Assembly: GCA_963970005.1 (NCBI GenBank)
Contig: CAXAMN010023696.1
Coordinates: 664,903 to 728,902 of the forward strand
Source of the DNA: Durusdinium trenchii
Taxonomy: Eukaryota; Sar; Dinophyceae; Suessiales; Symbiodiniaceae
Reading direction: 5' to 3'
Length of the DNA: 64,000 bases
The notes below the pieces were generated by a model, which was not told the origin of the DNA, made no database searches, and was given only the letters and a program-made list of their open reading frames with translations. This document shows, piece by piece, positions 53,677 to 64,000 of this stretch. The translations under genes were made by a program, and so were the position numbers. Within the stretch, counting starts at the first letter, position 1. Each line of letters opens with the position of its first letter.

Positions 53677-56139
53677 TCCTTTTCAATTTGTATGTTCGAA
53701 AGTCTGAGTCCACAGGGCGACTCCGACACGGACCTTCAGTGGCTTGAAAGACGGTCGGGCCGGGGCCGGAGGCGTAATTTTCCCACACTGTGAGTGGGAT
53801 GAGATGGAAGTATTCCTGGTTTTGGGGGGGTCCGATTCACCATTCCCCGATCCCCAGACATGACGCCAAATATCATACTTTGATGTACAGTACTTTGGCA
53901 CGTTTATGTTTTTGTGGTTCCAGGAACCTAGGAATGTGGATTCCTTAAGGCTAGGAACATCACCAACCAACAGCAGAGTTGCTTTTCCCATGTGCCACGC
54001 AAGTGGGATTTTGAAAAGGCTTGAAGTGATGCACGAAACGGCAGTTGTGGTGATATGTACTAGACCTATCTAGACCTGACATTCGTTGTCACTCAGACGT
54101 TCGATTGCCTATGTCCAAACATACAGATTCCGCAGATTCTAGCTTCTCTACGTGGTCCTTCAATGTCCTTCATATCTTTCGTCCATATGCAACAACACCT
54201 TGAACAAGGACATTTGACCTTCCGTTGAAGGCTCATGACTCATGGAGAACAAAAAGCCATATAACTTACCATTCTGAGGAAAGCCGTCCGAAGCCAACTC
54301 GAAGAATTGATTCAGGCCCAGACAACTGGCATGTGACTCGTGGTAGTCGGTGGTGGTAGTCGGAAGCAGCACAGATCGGACCAGATGTCCGTTGATTTGA
54401 AAAAAGGTCAGAATCCCATTGTTTCAAGACAGTCCTTTTTTCAGACGTAAACGCACCAAATATGAATCGAGACCAGACAAGAAAGCAGGCTCAGTGAATA
54501 CCTTTGGTAACGCGTCTTCCCACCCTCGTTGCAGTTGCACCTGCTGCTTTGTTGCAGGGAAAGAAGGATGGCAAGTCCCAAGACTCGTCAAGCTCCAGTG
54601 AATCAACGAGTCGTGACCTCAGTCAAGTAACCTGCATGGCCTGCAGAGGATTCACCTGGCTTTTTGGAAGAAGTGATGTAATTATCAGGTCATATTGGTT
54701 TCGTCGTTTCGAGCCTCACAAGCCCTCTTCAGTCCGTTTGTGTCTTTGTTCAGTTGCAGGCAGTTCGAGCAGCAGTGTGAGCTCTGGCACACGACAGAAG
54801 CGCAGGCCTGGATGAGATGAGTCTCATGTAAAAGATGGGAATGAACAGTGTGTGGTCATGGGGTGTGCAGAACCCTGAGAACCTACAGGGGGCCACACAG
54901 CACTGATATCGCTAGGTGCAACATGGTGCAACATCAATGCACATCTTGATCGTGTCAAACGTTGGAGACGGACAGGGGACCACCTAGTCTTGCCGCTGCC
55001 ATAGCAACTATATACGATATATAGATACAATATGTTGTCTGCTGCTCAGATGTTGGGATTGCCTTTACTTTGTCGTGCATGATTGGTGCTGTTGTGCTGC
55101 CGGACCTCCATTGCACTGCATACCTTTTAGCAACATTTTCTTGTGAGAATGTAATTACTTTAACTTTACCCGTCGAGTTCCTGGCAGGAATGCCGCCAAG
55201 ACCCCAAAGCCTTTGACCGAGCAGGCCAGTTGCATCACTTGGTTTCATGATTCTTTCGTAGCAAAAGACTATATAGTTTGTTCAACATAAGTAAGAGAAC
55301 CCATGTTGTACATCAAGGTACGGCTAATCATGTCAATATGTTACAATGTATTGGAGGAAGGGAGCTCAGCTCAGGCTCAGGCCTACTGAAAGCAATCTCT
55401 AGTAAAAATAAACTTATGGACAATGTTCTAGTGTTTGTTTGTACCTTGACTAGCTCTTCTAGATGTGACCCTGATGTCGCAAGTTAATACAAATGCTGCA
55501 AGGAGCTCAAATGCGGAAGCAATATAAACCTGGGAAGATACTCGACATATCAGCAGAATCTAGCCCAGCGAGTCCACAGTAGTAAACTACTCAGCCAAAG
55601 GGAATTCAGGTCCATTTGTTCAGGTTTGGTTCAAAAGCCCCAATTTCTGAAGCCAGGGCCAGGAATTCAACTAACATATTGAAACTCTACAAAATGATTA
55701 TAGTTTAAGATATAGATATAGAGCTCTATCCTCTCCAGTCTCGAGATAGATGCACACGTTGTCTTTCAAAAGAAATGGATCTGAGAGTCTTTGGAGTCTT
55801 CACTTGAGGAGAAGGCTGATGGGCCTCCTGTGGGGCGTGTGCCCATTTGCCCAAGTTGCCAAACGGGCCTTTTGAAACCCGATGGAGCGGCTTGGCAAAG
55901 CAGTTCGGAATGTAAATGGAAGGCAGGCCCGATGTTGTGCAAGAGATTTCTTGTGCTTGGACAAATAGACACTGTTTCGTTTGTGTCTGGAAGGGCATCT
56001 CCAAGATCCTCTTTCCCTTGTAATTCCTTTTAGAGTGTATTGCATTCAATTGGGCCATTTCCGTTTGGCGCGTTACGCTTCGGAAGTGTCACGTGGCCCT
56101 GCAAATGTCGCAGCACGTGAGAGAGATCATGTTCTGTAG
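53677..56139. other. No recognisable gene
   Basis: Frames up to about 100 codons on both strands (for example 54,504-54,815 +, Ser-rich) show no domain. Some AG|GT-like sites are present but no exon series could be built. Confidence 0.35.
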
Positions 56140-56232
56140 TAACAAGAGGACGCTACTAGGGGCTCCTGGCCATACTACTAGGAGCGAGAACGCTACTAGG
56201 GGCTCTTGGCATCGCTACTAGGAGCAAGGACT
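56140..56232 (+). repeat. CTAGTAG-type repeat patch 7
   Basis: Two copies of an about 40-bp dimer made of CTACTAGGGGCTC(C/T)TGGC and CTACTAGGAGCGAGAACG-type halves. Confidence 0.85.
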
Positions 56233-57945
56233 TTGCAGGTTGTTGCCAGTTGCAAACCATGTGCTGCACTGTGCTGAGGTTTATTTCGGTGAGGCTGCGC
56301 GGGGTGTTCAAATTTTCGTTCAACGATCCCAGTGTTTTGCCGAATCATCCCCAAATGCTGCCGACCCAGAGGCATACAACCTAATTGAGAATCATTTTAT
56401 GTCATCTTGCTGATGCCATCTCAGCTGATCCAGCTCGGTTGTGTTTTCACATGCCCAGTCGTTGGACAAGCGTGTCTTGAAGCGGGCGCTCCTGCAGAGC
56501 ATCAATTCCAAAGTGGCTCCTCATTTGCATCTCACGACATCTCACAGCACATCTCACGATCGGATCAGACCAACATCGCCCGAAGCGTTTCGGTTTTCCA
56601 ACGAAGCGTTGGGATGGGACAACTTGAAATTGATCAAGTGTTCTTATCCTTTTGCACTGCTCTGCACTATGAGAACCCTTACTGAGGTGATGATGGTGGG
56701 AACCCGCGGTGAGGTTGACCCTGCGGCCAAGTTGCCCGTCATCGCAAAGCGCTAGGGCCTTGGAGGAGAGCACAGACAAGCAAAGTTGAGCGAACGGAGA
56801 GAAACGGAGCGTAGCACAGAGGACTCAGAGGACCAATGAAAAACTCTGGGTGGAAAACTTTGGGCAGATGTGAATGCTCCTGTGAAAGACCCATCAAGTA
56901 TAGGGACGAATTTGCCCTTTTCAATCAACCGATTGACCAATGAATAGCAGCTTCGGTTTTTTGAGACACTCTGAGACCAACACCTCTCAGGTGAGCAAGA
57001 TGCCAAGATCATCGAGGTCCTGGGAAATGATATGGGCAGAGCATGCGGAAGACATAGGGATGGTAGAGGAGGCGGAGGTGTATGTTGGTGCATGCCGGTG
57101 CATATAGAACACCCATCGCTTCTTTGCTCAGCTCTGTGGCGGTTCGACAGTTCGACACGAAGACGGAACTATTGAAGTATAAGTATGGCCAGTAAGAATC
57201 AAGGCGAGCAACAAGAAAGAGCAAACAGAATCAGAAAGGAAAGCAACACAGGTAGCTTATACACAGTCTTATACACTTATACCTTCATCATGACCCCAAT
57301 TCCTAAATCTTGTTGGCAATGAAGTGGGTGCCACTCGGGACGAAGCAATTGTGTGCACATCCACATCACGTCCATAGCCGTAGGAGAAGATGAGGTTTGT
57401 TCCTAGTGAAGACGTAGTTCCTCCGCTCTTCCCAAGTTGCTGCGAGGTGAACATTGGCTCGACCAGACTGTCCAAGCATGCAGACATCGTGCTGAGGGTT
57501 CGAGGGAGTGACAAGGGGCATCAAAGGGCTACTTACTGGTTGAACAATTTCTCAAAATCCATAGAGCACTTCTACCTGTTCGGGGGTGATGTGATGTTCT
57601 GGTTTCTTTGGAATACCACTGCACCTTATCAAACGTCAGCTGCAGCGTGCGATTCTTTGCTGATTGTGGCATATCATATTGTTGCAATCTGTCGAAGTGT
57701 TCCACCGGTCACAGCTGAAGCACGTCAACTATTGTCAGGGTGCTGCTGGAGAAGTCTTACCTAAGCTGATGAAGCTTCTTGGAAGCAGCTAAGACCATTG
57801 AGCCATCTTGAGCCGCCAGTGTCATGTGCCTCAAAGCCCCATCACGAGCAGGCTCATTTGACATGTTGAGAATTGCTAATTGCCAGCTGTGGGATGAGCA
57901 CGGATTTTTGCTGTGAGACTTTCACCTCGGTTTCTGGCGTATTAT
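56233..57945. other. No recognisable gene; uncertain frame 57,390-57,764
   Basis: A 124-codon + strand frame (57,390-57,764) contains a mildly hydrophobic stretch (YLFGGDVMFWFLWNT) and no known domain. Other frames overlap on opposite strands. Confidence 0.3.
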
Positions 57946-58267
57946 ACATATATATATATATGTTGTGATTGACACAAAGGTAGCAACAAAAGATCCTCCT
58001 TCCCTCGCACAGCCGCGTGCGTTTTCCACTCACAGCTCACCTGAAGGTTGGTACGAACGGTCGGGCGCCTCGCCCTGCAGTGTCCTCACTGCTTCTATGG
58101 CTCAGGTCACGGGTGACCCACCCTACACCACCCTTGCGGCCTCGCACACTCGTGGCTTCGGACGTGAACACACCTGAGTGGGTCAAGACTGGTTCCTCAG
58201 TGACCGAAAGGTTCGAAATTCACGTCATCAAAAATTCTATCAATCTTTTTCTTTGGTTGTGTGTCGA
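57946..58267 (-). other. Probable 3' LTR region of the copia element (ends not resolved)
   Basis: This region lies immediately downstream (on the minus strand) of the last pol codon. A purine-rich run (AAAGAAAAAG, about 58,242-58,251) could be the polypurine tract. The partner 5' LTR lies beyond the right edge, so the ends cannot be defined. Confidence 0.35.
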
Positions 58268-59536
58268 TCATCCTTCTTGCTGCTGGTCTCCCATTAGAGG
58301 GATCCCGGACTCAAGCCACCTAAGGCGTGTTCTGCTGTCAGCTCGCTCTTTCAGCACTTGCAGTTCGTCATTTAGTTGATACATGCCTTGTTGCAAAGTG
58401 TATCGGAGGAGAGTTCCTTGCATCACCTTAGTTAGCGCATCAGCGAGCTGAGCTCCTGTATGGACCCATCTTAATTGAATGCCTTCGGATAGCAAATCTT
58501 CTATTGCCTTTGCTTGAAGTTGTGTACGGAATTCCTGGCAATTTGGTTGAGCAGTTCGGGTAACCAAATCATACAAAGATTTGCAATCTGTGACAGCTAC
58601 TGATCGTGGCAAACACTGGGCTAAGGCTGTGGTAGATTGGATTGGTTTGGGTTCACTCTTAAAAACCTCATGTGGTCGTTTCCAATTGACTTGGGGATTT
58701 TGGATCCATGCCCAATAGAGTCTCATCCAAGATAGCTGGTCTAAGCTTGTTTGGAGCGAAGTTGTTTCGGCTGACAAAGTACTCGTAACTACTTTCTGGA
58801 TCTTGCGGCAACCCCAGGACAACGGGCTGACTGGGCATTGATAGTTCTCACTTATATCCCTATGGGTGGCCAAGATGATCATGCCTGTGTGACTTTCTGG
58901 GCTCTTGGCCGACGCAAATGATGCGTCCGAGAATAACAAGAATCTGAGATGCTTGATTGGGATGGGTTGGATTCTGATGCATGTGTCTTTGTATCGTTCT
59001 GCTTCATGAAGTACACGGTTGGCATCGTGCAACGTTTGGACCGTGGCTTTGTTGATCTCACTTTGGATGTAGCTTAGTCGACTTGAAAGATCCGGTCTCG
59101 TGTTGATGCTCGCGTACTGAAGACTTCCCACAAGTGCACGGAGCGAGTGTCTCTCTTCGGAGGTCACTTCATCCGTCAGACATGTTCGTCTGCTTGCATT
59201 CATGTGGATTGGCTCAAACTTGCTTACATACTTGGATTGGGACATGATGATACTTTTGTCTGCCTGTTGGTTCATCTCAACACCAGTGAACGTGAATTGA
59301 CCTACTTTCTTTGATCCAAATGGGAATTTGGCTTCTAGCTTTGAGATTTGTTCTTCAAAGTATTGATCTCCTCCACCTAGTCCATCGTCAACATGAACTC
59401 CTAGGACCCCCGAAATTTTGCTTTGTCCTGGTTTGTATAGTACGTATGCGCATGGGTCGAAGGGTGCTGGAATGAAGTTCAAATCACGAAGGGTCCGATC
59501 CAATTCCTTATGCCACAAATAAGGAGCATCGATCAA
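58268..59536 (-). pseudogene. Copia pol, C-terminal part: RT palm and RNase H
   Basis: 422 residues. The RT active-site box is GVHVDDGLGGGD (HVDD in place of the usual YVDD), followed by GVEMNQ and, further on, GSLQYASINTRPDLS. RNase H acidic residues lie in LLFSDASFAS, LSAETTSL and VTDCKSLYDLV, and RWVHTGAQLADALTK ends the domain. The frame opens right after the break near 59,548-59,552, where the RT box K-x-AYGL-x-DAP-x-LW is split. The 5' boundary here is thus an artefact of the frameshift, not a real start. Confidence 0.85.
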
Positions 59537-62500
59537 ACCGTAGGCTGTTTTTCGATTTTGCAGATTTGATTGGGTTGAAGTTTCAATGCCTTTCGAAGTT
59601 CTTCAACAGGTTCCAGGCCTAGAACTCGATCTTCCTGCGTTTTGCCTTGCAAAAATGCAGCTTTGATATCGAAGCTTTTCAGAGTCCATCCCATGGATGA
59701 TATTGCTTGCAACAAGAGCATTTTGGATTGCTTTCCAAGTGTCGGCGAGTCCCGGGGTATGCTGTCTAACTGGGGATCTTGATATCCAAGGACTACTAGA
59801 CGTGCTTTCGGTTTATGGGTCTTTGGTCCTGGTCTGACGTTCTCAGTTGATCCGGTTTGAAGGTCGTCAGCATCACGGGGTTTCCATACGCATATCCAGC
59901 GGCAACGCATTACCTGTTCCGGACACAGCTGATCCCGAAAGATTTTACTCACCGTCCCTGTGTTTAACCAATTTGTGATCTCCTTTTCCTTTGCTTGACG
60001 GAAGAGAGCTTGTTCTTCGGTGGACAATTGGTGCATCTTTACTTCTGTTCGGTCACGCTTGGTGGTGGTAGTCATCATGATAAGATCTGTTGCTGGTGAG
60101 TTTTCATCCCATTTCATCATTGTTTCTTTGGGAAACAGGAATTCAGCTTTCCATCCTACGGCTTCTGAGTCTATTTGGGTTTGGCACCAGTTGACCTGAT
60201 CTTCTACACTTAGTAGGGAGTCACATACGAGTTCATCACTGAGATCGGATGCTTCGCTTGGGACCGGCACACTTGCTGCATCCTGATGACCGCCGGGGTC
60301 ACTCGGCAATTCGATGCTTTGTCGGCTCGCTGGAGACACTTGACTCTCTGGAATCGAGGGCTCTTGATCTGGCTGGATCTCTGACGAATTCGATGTGTTT
60401 CCTGTTCCTACGCGTTGTGGGATTATATTGCTATCTTCTTGGCTCTCTGGTGGAGTTGCGGGCGCTTGTTCACGAATGTTGGCATTTTGTGTATCTTCGC
60501 CTTCAATACCTGCGATCGGACTTAGAGCTCGGGGGATACGCTGGGCTTCCATGGCACTTACGGGTCGAACATGTTCAGGGGCTATCTTTACCAAGCTTCC
60601 TGCGTGATTACACCAAAGACAATGGGGACCTTCTTGTTGGATGACTCTGGCTGGACCAAACCACCCCCGTTCAAGTTCCCCTGTCATAGGATCCTCGGTG
60701 AGGACAGCTTCGCTGGAGAACAGCTCTTCGCAACGCAGAGCTGTTGTCTGCACAGTGAAAAGCTCGTCGTGCAGCTTCGCGGTATGCCAGCTTTTCTCGA
60801 AATCTGATTCCTTCCTGGGTGTCATCGTCTGCCAGGAGGTGCGATGGCAATTGCTCGTCCGATGAGATTGATGCTGGAATTCTGGACCCTTTTCCAAAAA
60901 CAAGAGTTTCTGGGGAGTATCCCTCTTTTTCTGGCTCAGTGCATTCTTGGCAGAAGTGCAGTGCGATAGTGCTGTCTGCAGGTTGGTGTATGACGTTACT
61001 GGATGTTCCTGTTCATACTTCTTGAGCATTTCCTGTAGGATTCCACCATGTCTTTCTACTTTTCCGATTTGCCAGTGGGCACCTGGTGGGGTAACTATTG
61101 CTTTGATGTTGAACTGGCCTAGAAAAGTGACAAATTCCTTGGATGTGAATTCCGTCCCTGAGTCTGTGTGAATCTCAATCGGAGCCCGTGCCCATTGGAG
61201 CCATCCATTGAGCACCTTGTCTATTGCATCATCACTGCTTTTACCTGGGCTTGCACATGCTACCTGGTAGTTTGTTCCATAGTCGATGATGTGATAGAAG
61301 TGGAAGTTGGTTCCTGCCAGATTCGTGTATACAACACCATCTATCCCAATACAGTCGTTGAAGTCTAGCTCACGTTTGATTGTAGAAGGTCTTTGATGTT
61401 TGGGTTCCTTAGTATTCTGACATACGGAACAACTTAGGTCCATGGCAGCTTGACACAATCGGGGTGAGTACCCCTGTTGACGCAGCATTGAACACAGCTT
61501 TTGACCATGAGGGTGTCCTAGGTTCTGATGCAATTTCAGCAAGAACGATTTTTCTTCGGCTGATATGGTCTTGAACTTTGGGCCATGGTCAAAGCTCGGC
61601 ATATGGAGTTGACTCGAACTCGCTCCTGTCTCTTTGGTCTGATCCGGACCCAGCTCTGTGACAGGTGCTTGATCACTACTTGGCAGGCTGACGGTTGCCT
61701 CCTGCGGCTCGACGCTTGTTCCCGTTGCCTCGGGACTCATATTCTGCTCGGTCGAATCACCTGATGCTTCTGACTTGGATTGGGGCAAACATGCATACAT
61801 TGTGATATTGACTCTTGCGGGATGTGCTGGGCGGACTTGCTGCCGATGAGACAGGTCTTGCCAGTATTCCCAGTCCTTTTCTACTTGGATTACCCCCCCT
61901 ATTCGGCTTACGATGATGGCACGACGATATGGGGCCTCATTCTTTACCAAATCCCTTGGCGGTGGCAATGTTCGATCTGATCCCTTACATGCTTGAACTT
62001 TCTTGATTTCTTTTTCGGGGACCATGTTTTGAAGCCTCTCCAAGATTTGGTGGTTTGTGATAAAAGTCTTCCCTACTCTTGGCAACATTGGTTGGATGTC
62101 CTTGATGATTTCTTCTAGTTGTCTCTGAGGTGACATGTTCATACTCTGCGATTCGGCCGTCTTGCCGTCAATGCGGCGGCGCTTGCACTCGTTCGACAAT
62201 TGCTCCAGGGGTGTTGGTGGCAGTCGCCCACCTTGGGACTTCTGCATGGGAGAACTCACACGGATCCGCTTGGATGCACTCTCCTCACTCCTTTGATCTA
62301 TTCCTCTGGTTACAAGGGCAGTAACCCATGGCTCATGTTTCACTTTCAACATCACCTTAGCTACTTGTCTTGCAAACTTTCTTGGATAGTTCTCTGTATA
62401 GCTACTGACGGTGATTCTCCCGAGAGGCGTTGTCACGGATCCGGCAATGGGTCTGTGCTCATGATCTCGACGACGCACCCGGCCATGCAACGAGGCATAC

Positions 62501-62676
62501 ATCTCTTGCGATGTCGTTCTTACAGCCATCTCCTTTTGTATGAGTTTGTTCGTTTCTGGACATGTCAACTGGCCTACGCGACACATGTCGAAATTGGCTT
62601 CCTGAGTATATGAATACAGCTCTTGCAGGAGTGGGGTCTTGAACATGATGGATTTTCGTGGCTGCTCCCAGTGCAT
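59533..62676 (-). pseudogene. Copia pol, N-terminal part: integrase and RT fingers
   Basis: The frame encodes 1047 residues. Residues 1-80 (WEQPRKSIMF, then DMCRVGQ and DHEHRPIAG) continue the upstream methyltransferase-like domain. The integrase zinc site is H383, H388, C416, C419. The catalytic core is D446, D505 and E541, exactly DD35E. RT begins near residue 905 (CRWICVWKPR, KARLVVLGYQDPQLDSIPRDS, SFDIKAAFLQG). Residues about 583-667 read as non-conserved because a frame shift at an A5 run (60,926-60,930) is reversed near 60,664-60,690. The true frame there (SPETLVFGKGSRIP) is recoverable. The 3' end breaks at another A5 run (59,548-59,552). Confidence 0.85.
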
Positions 62677-62694
62677 GTGGTTTCCTAGCTGACG

Positions 62695-63192
62695 TTACAT
62701 GCGAAGCAAGACTACTCCTAGTGCAAGTTCGAACAAGTGTGACTCTCTCTCTCGTTGAACATGTTCACACAATTGGATTGATCTCATTTCATTGAACGTG
62801 TTCCATGCGCTCCATGGTCCACAGGTGGGACTGAACCATATGTGACGGGGTCTTTGTTTCCACACCATTTGAAACAGAACACTTCTCCCCTCCTTGGTTT
62901 TGAGGTCCCCCTGCGCCCTTCCAAAACGTTTGGCTCTGTCGCCCAGCAATTGGACTTGCTTCGTCAGTTCACTGGCCTCATGACAAAACACTTCCAGCAA
63001 ATGTAGACGGCTGCATCCGTTCGAGATCACTGGATCACCCCTTGCTAGACTGGCTTCCTTTGAGATTTGCTGAACCAGTGCATGGAATTTATGGGACAGA
63101 CTGTGAGTCTTACCTGGACTGACATCTTTTTGGCACATGGACGATACATGTATATCAGCTTCCTCGAAGGAGTCTAGCCATGACGAGCTCAT
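62695..63192 (-). pseudogene. Copia ORF with cytosine-C5-methyltransferase-like segment
   Basis: 165 residues starting at an ATG that overlaps the gag stop by ATGA (63,189-63,192). LHLLEVFCHEASELTKQV resembles C5-methyltransferase motif I, and HIWFSPTCGPWSAWN resembles motif IV with its catalytic cysteine (PPC changed to PTC). A TAA at 62,695-62,697 ends the frame. Codons on both sides are in the same phase, and HWEQP just beyond could correspond to motif VI. The stop therefore looks like a single nonsense change or a read-through site. Family assignment is inferred from spacing and motifs and is uncertain. Confidence 0.55.
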
Positions 63193-63749
63193 GAAGCCCG
63201 GAGGTGGGCAATGATCTCCTGCATCGCACCTTCGATGGTCTGAAGGCGGGTGTCCATGGCTGCCATCTCCGTGTAGATCTCTGGCTGGATCTCGATCTCC
63301 TGAACTGGTTCCCAGGATTCGTCCTCGGCAAGATCTGTCAAGTCCTGCGGGGTCACTTCCTGAATCGGCTTGGCCTTGGCCTTGCTCTTGAGAGCCGGAT
63401 GAAGTGGCCTCTGACTTGGTGAAGGCTGCAGGTCTTGACTGTTCAGACCCAGTTGGTGCTCGGCATAGGTCACCCTCAGTGAGATGTAGTGGATGAACTT
63501 CTGATGGTTGACCTTGTTCGACGAGTGGTAACTTGCCTGGAACCACTTCACATACTTGCCCTCCTTTTCCCACATCTCCGAGTAGGTCCGACCGAGATGG
63601 GCTGATCCGAAATCGATCTTGGCGTGGCCCATTTCGTCCAGTGATAGGAGCTTGAAGGCTTCGAGCTGATCGAGGGCTTCTTCCTTCTTTGCTTCCCCCA
63701 TGACACGTGCCAAGCGGGCACTCAGAGCGGCTGCTTCGGAGGTCGGCAT
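63189..63749 (-). CDS. Copia gag-like protein
   Basis: I chose the Met at 63,749 (MPTSEAAALSARLARVMGEA), giving 186 residues; the frame is open further upstream to 63,893 but that part is not protein-like. It is largely helical (SEMWEKEGKYVKWFQASY, HQKFIHYISLRVTYAEHQLG) with a basic linker (LKSKAKAKP) and an acidic, then helical, C-terminus. No CCHC knuckle is present. The position ahead of pol and the ATGA overlap with the next frame support gag. The family-level function, packaging element RNA, is inferred. Confidence 0.6.
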   Translation of the reverse strand: MPTSEAAALSARLARVMGEAKKEEALDQLEAFKLLSLDEMGHAKIDFGSAHLGRTYSEMWEKEGKYVKWFQASYHSSNKVNHQKFIHYISLRVTYAEHQLGLNSQDLQPSPSQRPLHPALKSKAKAKPIQEVTPQDLTDLAEDESWEPVQEIEIQPEIYTEMAAMDTRLQTIEGAMQEIIAHLRAS

Positions 63750-64000
63750 GATAGTGATGCGGCACAGGTGAACGAATGGGATGGTCACACGTGTGTGATT
63801 GCACAGATCCGGTCTTGAACCCAAAACGGATGACACCGGGCTGGACCCCCCCTGGAACTGATTCGAATGAGACTTTCTCACCCCCGCGAACACTCGGACG
63901 TTCGTTTGGTTTCTTTGCGTTCGTATGGGTCTTTGTTGATTCGGGTATGGCGGCTTCGAACTGTTGGATTCTGCTTGTTACAAGACCTGTCCTCACCTGA

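Larger units (their letters stand above)
58268..64000 (-). mobile_element. Ty1/copia LTR retrotransposon (degenerate, cut by window edge)
   Basis: Order on the minus strand: gag-like ORF (63,749-63,189), methyltransferase-like segment (63,192-62,695), integrase and 5' RT (62,676-59,533), 3' RT and RNase H (59,536-58,268). The integrase-before-RT order and the IN and RT motifs assign it to Ty1/copia. It is interrupted by one in-frame stop and three frame shifts, so it is not autonomous as sequenced. No retroviral-type aspartic protease motif was seen. The 5' LTR and leader lie outside the window. Confidence 0.85.

Overview
This window looks like nuclear DNA of a dinoflagellate, most likely Symbiodiniaceae. 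The conserved protein segments are spread over very short exons (about 50-130 bp). Several introns can be placed exactly by rejoining known domains, and they start with GT, GC or GA while the exon flanks keep an AG|G pattern. There are no recognisable TATA boxes or AATAAA signals, much low-complexity DNA, and large degenerate retroelements. All recognisable host genes lie on the + strand, the one-way gene order typical of dinoflagellates. The only recognisable - strand coding unit is a Ty1/copia retrotransposon at the right edge. The taxon is inferred from these traits, not proven.

Layout. 1-1.2 kb: copies of a short repeat, called X here, with conserved hairpin loops. 2.5-9.2 kb: a multi-exon voltage-gated cation channel (S1 to S6, then two EF-hands). 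7.5-8.0 kb and 11.0-11.35 kb: micro- and minisatellites. 13.2-14.7 kb: a CTAGTAG repeat patch and two CA-rich arrays. 17.4-20.4 kb: scattered exons of a gene I do not recognise. 20.6-22.1 kb: an intronless FAD-dependent oxidoreductase. 23.9-25.1 kb: S4-S5 exons of a second channel. 25.9-30.5 kb: two composite repeat elements, each bounded by near-identical X copies, then two more X copies. 32.5-33.6 kb: an intronless membrane-anchored SAM-dependent methyltransferase-like gene. 37.7-41.3 kb: a deleted DIRS-like tyrosine-recombinase retroelement with inverted ends. 41.4-42.0 and 51.5-52.1 kb: the two halves of a sirtuin. Between the halves, on the same strand at 46.1-50.4 kb, lies a ubiquitin-like plus RCC1-repeat gene. 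58.3-64 kb (-): the copia element, gag, a cytosine-methyltransferase-like segment, integrase, RT and RNase H, broken by one stop and three frame shifts.

The genes do not form a pathway. The two channels suggest calcium/voltage signalling, the sirtuin NAD-dependent deacylation, and the RCC1 protein a large dinoflagellate repeat-protein family. The most unusual signal is repeat X: eight copies keep short loop sequences such as GTCTTCGTTGG while the flanking stems differ in sequence but remain complementary. That is the signature of a selected or copied nucleic-acid structure.
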